In this document: positions 59,034 to 64,000 of the stretch, piece by piece
Layout: every line of letters starts with the position of its first letter
How positions within the stretch are numbered: the first letter of the stretch is position 1
Origin: Candolleomyces eurysporus
Lineage: Eukaryota; Basidiomycota; Agaricomycetes; Agaricales; Psathyrellaceae
Reading direction: 5' to 3'
Length of the DNA: 64,000 nucleotides
Assembly: GCA_027579435.1 (NCBI GenBank)
Contig: JANBPK010001487.1
Coordinates: forward strand, 16,211 to 80,210
Position numbers and translations under genes: made by a program
Notes under the pieces: model-generated
The model's database searches: none
What the model was told of the DNA's origin: nothing
Seen by the model: the letters and a program-made list of their open reading frames with translations, nothing else

Positions 59034-61937
59034 AACTAAGGGACTGAGTACTCGTACTGTTAATGTCTTTCCGCTTTTTCGTCCCTCTACTTTTCTTTCT
59101 GTATAATGACAACTACTCCTCATATTTTCTGGGCTAATGGTTGAGCTCTTCTCTGGATGTCAGCTAGACGCTGGGTTGTAAGCTCCAAAACGAGCACCAG
59201 ACGGTCCTGAGGAACGAACTCGGAGATAAGATGCTCCCACTTGACACGTCAGTGAACCTGAAGTCTTGAATAGGATTGAGATCTAAGGGGGTTAACAGGC
59301 TTCTGGGCGACCGCCGTACAGCTCCACAAAAAGGAAAGGAAAAAAAGATAGAATAAAACATTAGGAGCTTGATCTGGATGGGCGCCTGATGACCAATTGA
59401 GAACGGGGCCTGCGAATTCACAACTTTGCTTTCAACCATCGGCCCCACCACATGTATTGCGGCCAGGATGACCCCCAAGGCCAAGCCCACATCCTCGAAA
59501 CCATCTTTCCGCTGGCCTTGGTCGGAGAAGCGTAAAGGTGACCGACCTGTCGGCCAGCAGCCTGATCTTGAAGATCAGGTCGACCTGGGAGAGGGCAACG
59601 CGAGGCGCATTGAGCCAGCTTCAATCGGATCCCTGCAAGTGACGCCGCCAATTGACGTTGCTTCGAACACTCCGTCGGTTTCAAGCAGTGAAGAGCGCCG
59701 ATTTCAGGCTGCAGCCTCCAGAGCGGCTAGTTCCTCTACGAGTGGCTTGAAGATAACACAAGCCAAGGAGTCGAGCACCGAACCGTCAAGTTTCTTTCCT
59801 CACGCAAGCGGTTTCGTCTTCAACGGCGGCCTGCATATCAACGCAAACCAGCGTGTATCGAACCCAAACGACCCCAGTGGTGCGTTGTTATCTGCCAATG
59901 TCCGCTCAGTCGATTTATCTGTCGTTTATCATTTTCCAGGATGGGAGCCAGGATGGGAGCGCCTACTGCAGAATACGGCTCCGAATGCGCTGCACGACTC
60001 TAAATACCGTTTCGATCCACCGAAATGCGACGAAGATACCCGTGTCGAGGTGATCGAAGAGCTCGTGGGGTGGATTCAAGACCGAGAGTCGCCCCAGCGT
60101 TTGCTGTGCATGACGGGCGCTGCTGGCTCAGGAAAGTCAGCACTGCAGCAGACAGTTGCGGAGAGGTGTTCCGGGCTGGACATCCTGTCCTCGACATTCT
60201 TCTTCTCGTCGACCGACCCTACTCGAAACACGGTATCTGCCGTGATTCCGACGATCGCGTACCAGCTGGGGTCGAATAACCCTGCGCTCCGAGAGGGTAT
60301 TTCCGCAGCTGTATTCAAGGATCCGCTGGTCTTCGAGAAATCGTTGAAGACTCAGATGAACAAGCTCATCGTCGATCCTATCGAGGATCTTTCCCGAGAA
60401 ATTTCGAAATCCGAGCTCGCAACCCTCCCTTACGCCATTCTCATCGATGGATTGGACGAGTGCACCGACGAGCAGCGCCAGGCAGAGCTTTTGGCAACTA
60501 TCGACGACTGCCTTCTCCAAAACGACACACTTCCTTTCCGTATCTTCATTGCCAGCAGACCAGAATGGGCAATTCGTAGCGCTCTAGAGATTACCGGATA
60601 TCTCCATCAAAAGGCATATCACATCCAACTCAGCGACCAGTACGACGCCAGTGGTGACATTCGTCGCGTATTATGGAGGAGGCTTCGCGATATAGGCCGA
60701 AGAAGTGGCGATCCCCGAGCACAGTCACCCTTGTGGCCGTCGGAGGAAGACATCGAAACTTTGGTCCTCAATGCATCGGGACAGTTCATCTACGCAGCGA
60801 CAGTGGTCAAGTTCGTATCGGAACGACGAAGCTCTCCTGTGGACAGGTTGCGAGCTGTTCTTACCTGGACCCCTAAGGATCGAGCGCAACCCTTCGCCGC
60901 GCTGGATCTTCTTTATACCAATATCGTATCTGCTGCTAAAGAAGCGTATGAGGCTACTTACCCTGAAAGGGATTTCCTCTTATTGCTCAGGGCATACCAA
61001 CTGCTACGGGAAGGTCGTTGGACCACCGGTGTTAGTGCTGATTTCGATGCGTCGAATGCTGTTTTGGATTTGGAAGACAATGCACATCGGTGGCTCATAT
61101 CTGACCTACGATCACTTGTCACTGCGCTGGTCTACAACGCGGAGGGTCGTACTTCCGAATCTCTCCACTTTTACCACAAATCTTTCGAGGATTTTCTTGA
61201 TAGTGCGAGTCGTTCGAAAAGTCTCTTCGTTCCAGAATCCCGTGCTGCCGAGTTTGTGACTATCGCCTGCGTCAGGGCTCTGGACAGATGGGGTATGTAC
61301 ATTTTCATACTACTTGACGCGCTCTATACTAAGTTTCAACCAAACCACGGGGTTACAGCAATCACATCGTTCGCATACCAGCTCCTTTTACAGGGGTTCG
61401 GCAGACGTATACCTGAATTTAGCTGCCTTCCGCAGCTTCTCTCCATGGGTAGTAACATCGAGAGAATCAAGAGATGGAAAAAGTTGGACAATCATATCGA
61501 GGAGCAATTTGAAGGATATTCACGTTTCAAGCCGTTTTTCAAACGAGTAATAGACCGCTGGTTGTTCCTCTTGTCGCATACTCTTCTGGATCACGAAGTA
61601 AGTTGCTAATGATCTTTCATCTCAACGGTCCTCATGGCCTGACGACTTGATCATAACTTTTTCCAGAGCTGCCATGACCAAGAATATCGTCGAGTAATCC
61701 AGACTTTACACGACAAGTGGAAGCAGGTCTATGAAACGTGGTCGCGCGCGACTGACGCTGAAGATTAAGGAGCCGGAAAGTAGAGGCATACCTGGACAAC
61801 CTTTGGTTCCTGAACACTCCTGGCACCCTGGACCGTGTAATCTTAATCAAAATACACTAGCTTCCCAGCCATGTCAACTCGAGTGGAACTTAGAAGGAGA
61901 CGAAGATCTGCCTCCTCGCCTTGTATAAGCCGACGCG
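59015..61937. repeat. Tandem duplication unit 1 (NOP58 end plus NACHT gene)
   Basis: The unit is 2,923 bp and starts inside the last NOP58 codons (AAAGACGGAGTCGTCATAAAAC), running through the 434-bp spacer 59034-59467 and the whole first NACHT gene. The following sequence from 61938 repeats it closely, including the NOP58 stop codon and 3' flank. No other gene lies in the spacer. Confidence 0.93.
59468..61768 (+). CDS. NACHT-domain P-loop NTPase (NLR-like STAND protein), copy 1
   Basis: Three exons (59468-61292, 61359-61597, 61667-61768) give 721 residues. The ATG is at MTPKAKPTSSK, conserved in copy 2. A charged N-terminus (FRWPWSEKRKGDR) leads to a Gly/Asn-rich short motif, SGFVFNGGLHINANQRVSN (about residues 114-132). 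Then comes the NACHT domain: CMTGAAGSGKSALQQT (Walker A), FFFSSTDPTRN, AVIPTIAYQL, ILIDGLDECTDEQRQ (Walker B), FRIFIASRPEW (sensor region). The winged-helix part includes NASGQFIYAATVVKFV and the typical HKSFEDFLDSASRS. The C-terminal region is short and helical; no WD40, TPR or ankyrin repeats are present, unlike many family members. Such fungal proteins are linked to non-self recognition and regulated cell death, but that role is inference here. Confidence 0.85.
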
Positions 61938-64000
61938 AAAGACGGAGTCGTCATAAAACCAAGGGACTGAGTAATCGTACTGTTAATGTCTTTCCGCTTT
62001 TTTGTCCCTTTCTTTTCTTTCTGTATAATAACAACTACTCCTAATATATTCTGGGCGAATGGCTGAGCTCTTCTCTGGATGCCGGCTAGACGCCAAGTTG
62101 TAAGCTCCAAAACGAGCACGAGACGGTCCTGAGGAATGAACAAGGAGGTAAGATGCTCCCACCTGACACGTCAGTGAACCTGGAGTCTTGAATAGGATTA
62201 AGGCCTGAGAGGGCTGACAGGTTTCTGGGCGACCACGGTACAGCTCCACAAAAAGAAAAGAAAAAAAGATAGAATAAAACATTAGGAATTTGGTCTGGAT
62301 GGGCGCCTGATGGCCAATTGAGACCGGGGCCTGCGAATTCACACCTTTGCTTTCAACCATCGGCCCCACCACATGTACAGTGCGGCCAGGATGACCCCCA
62401 AGGCCAAGCCCACATCCTCGAAATCATCTTTCCGCTGGCCTTGGTCGGAGAAGCGTAAAGGTGACCGAACTGTCGGCCAGCAGCCTGATCTTGAAGATCA
62501 GGTCGACTCGCAACAGAGCAACGCTAGCGGCATTGAGCCAGCTTCAATCGGATCCGTGCAAGTGACGCCGCCAATTGTCATTGCTTCAAACACTCTGACT
62601 GCTTCAAGCAGTGAAGAGCGCCGATTTCAGGATGCAGCCTCCAGAGCGGCCGGTTCCTCTACGAGTGGCTTGAAGATAACACAGGCCAAGGAGTCGAGCG
62701 CCGAACCGTCAAGTTTCTTTCCTCACGCAAGCGGTTTCGTCTTCAACGGCGGCCTGCATATCAACGCAAACCAGCGTGTATCGAACTCAAACGACCCCAG
62801 TGGTGCGTTGTTATCTGCCACTGTCCACTCAGTCGATTTATTTGTCGTTTATGATCTTCCAGGATGGGAGCGCCTACTGCAGAATACGGCCCCGAATGCG
62901 CTGCACGACTCTAAATACCGTTTCGATCCACCGAAATGCGACGAAGATACCCGTGTCGAGGTGATCGAAGAGCTCGTGGGCTGGATTCAAGACCGAGAGT
63001 CGCCTCAGCGTTTGCTGTGCATGACGGGCGCCGCTGGCTCAGGAAAGTCAGCACTGCAGCAGACAGTTGCGGAGAGGTGTTCCGGGCTGGACATCCTGTC
63101 CTCGACATTCTTCTTCTCGTCGACCGACCCTACTCGAAACACGGTATCTGCCGTAATCCCGACGATCGCGTACCAGCTGGGGTCGAATAACCCTGCGCTC
63201 CGAGAGGGTATTTCCGCAGCTGTATTCAAAGATCCGCTGGTCTTCGAGAAATCGTTGAAGACTCAGATGAACAAGCTCATCGTCGATCCCATAGAGGCCT
63301 TTTCCCAAGAATTTTCAAAATCCGAACTTGCAATCCTCCCTTACGCCATTCTCATCGATGGATTGGACGAGTGCACCGACGAACAGCGCCAGGCAGAGCT
63401 TTTGACGACTATTGACGATTGTCTCCTCCAAAATGACGCGCTTCCTTTCCGCATTTTCATTGCCAGCAGACCGGAATGGGCAATTCGTAGCGCTCTTGAA
63501 GACACCGGATATCTCCATCGTAAAGCATATCACATCCAGCTCAGCGACCAATACGACGCCAGTGGCGACATTCGTCGCGTATTATGGAGGAGGCTCCGCG
63601 ACATAGGCCGAAGGAGTGGCGATCCCCGAGCACAGTNCCCCCTCATGGCCGTCGGAGGAAGACATCGAAACTCTGGTGATTAATGCATCGGGACAATTCA
63701 TCTACGCAATGACGGTGATCAGGTTCGTATCGGAACGACGAAGCTCTCCTGTGGACAGATTGCGAGCCATTCTTGCCTGGACACCCGAGGACCGAGCACA
63801 ACCTTTCGCCGCGCTTGACCACTTGTACACCAATATCGTATCTGCTGCCAAAGAAGCATATGAGGCAGCACACCCAGAGCGGGATTTTCTCTTGTTGCTT
63901 AGGTTATACCAGACCGTTGGGTCGGATGGTCGTTGGGCCGCTCGTCATATTTCTCTGTCAATTTGGATGACATTCTGGATTTGGAAAACAATGCACATCG
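61938..64000. repeat. Tandem duplication unit 2, cut by the window end
   Basis: This repeats 59015 onward. It begins with a copy of the last NOP58 codons and stop, carries the spacer (62037-62390 in part), and then the second NACHT gene. DNA identity is high by eye over the whole stretch, with a few small indels, for example nine bases shorter near 62860 than copy 1 near 59940. Confidence 0.93.
62391..64000 (+). CDS. NACHT-domain P-loop NTPase, copy 2 (partial, possibly broken)
   Basis: This is the tandem partner of the previous gene, incomplete at the window edge. It starts at the same MTPKAKPTSSK and keeps the Gly/Asn motif, Walker A (GAAGSGKSALQQT), Walker B (LIDGLDECTDEQRQ) and FIASRPEW. 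Compared with copy 1 it lacks the EPGW repeat, giving PGWERLL. The N at 63637 is an extra base; deleting it restores SPSWPSEEDIETLVINASG. A second problem is not explained by an N: between GGTCGTTGG (63928 on) and GATTTGGAA the copy has 41 bases where copy 1 has 45, which shifts the frame before LENNAH. The gene may therefore be a pseudogene, or the indel may be a sequencing error. Confidence 0.75.

Overview
The window reads as nuclear DNA of a filamentous basidiomycete, most likely a mushroom-forming Agaricomycete. Its genes are intron-dense (introns mostly 45-75 nt, GT-AG with several GC-AG), tightly packed, and often arranged head to head. It mixes conserved eukaryotic genes with families typical of Agaricomycetes, namely NACHT P-loop NTPases and F-box-like proteins. 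Gene models were built by hand from splice sites and protein conservation. Outer coordinates are firmer than some inner exons.

Layout. Positions 1-7298 hold no intact gene. They contain two diverged copies of one segment of about 2.4 kb, a broken lipase 3' end, and a perfect 58-bp inverted repeat. A class 3 lipase (minus, 7299-10012) follows, head to head with a decayed M24 aminopeptidase (10076-11271). After an unassigned stretch comes a single-pass membrane protein (14248-15221), then two minus-strand genes: an APC-family permease (16265-18711) and eIF5B (18828-23285). eIF5B faces the GTPase ARL2 (23433-24398) across 147 bp.

Next are a cyclopropane-fatty-acid-synthase-like methyltransferase (26731-28534) and a full kinesin-3 (29092-35288). 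The kinesin converges on IMP3 (35593-36333), which is head to head with an LDB1/PtaB-type co-regulator (36527-39998). That converges on a PNUTS-like PP1 regulator (41091-44639), head to head with an HMG-box protein (44936-45974). A WW-domain protein with a Gly/His-rich tail (46504-47638) is followed by two tandem F-box-like genes (47909-48930, 49251-50265). A small unknown gene (51338-52028) and about 4.8 kb without recognisable genes come before NOP58 (56853-59033). The window ends in a tandem pair of NACHT genes (59468-61768 and 62391 to the edge).

Functional themes. The conserved genes serve translation and ribosome biogenesis (eIF5B, IMP3, NOP58), the cytoskeleton (kinesin-3, ARL2), transcription and chromatin (LDB1-like, PNUTS-like, HMG box), and lipid metabolism (lipase, methyltransferase). 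They do not form one pathway. The changing parts are local duplications: the lipase 3' flank, the F-box pair and the NACHT pair. The last two have a breakpoint at the 3' edge of a conserved neighbour. The sequence has 15 ambiguous bases; several are extra single N characters that break otherwise intact reading frames.
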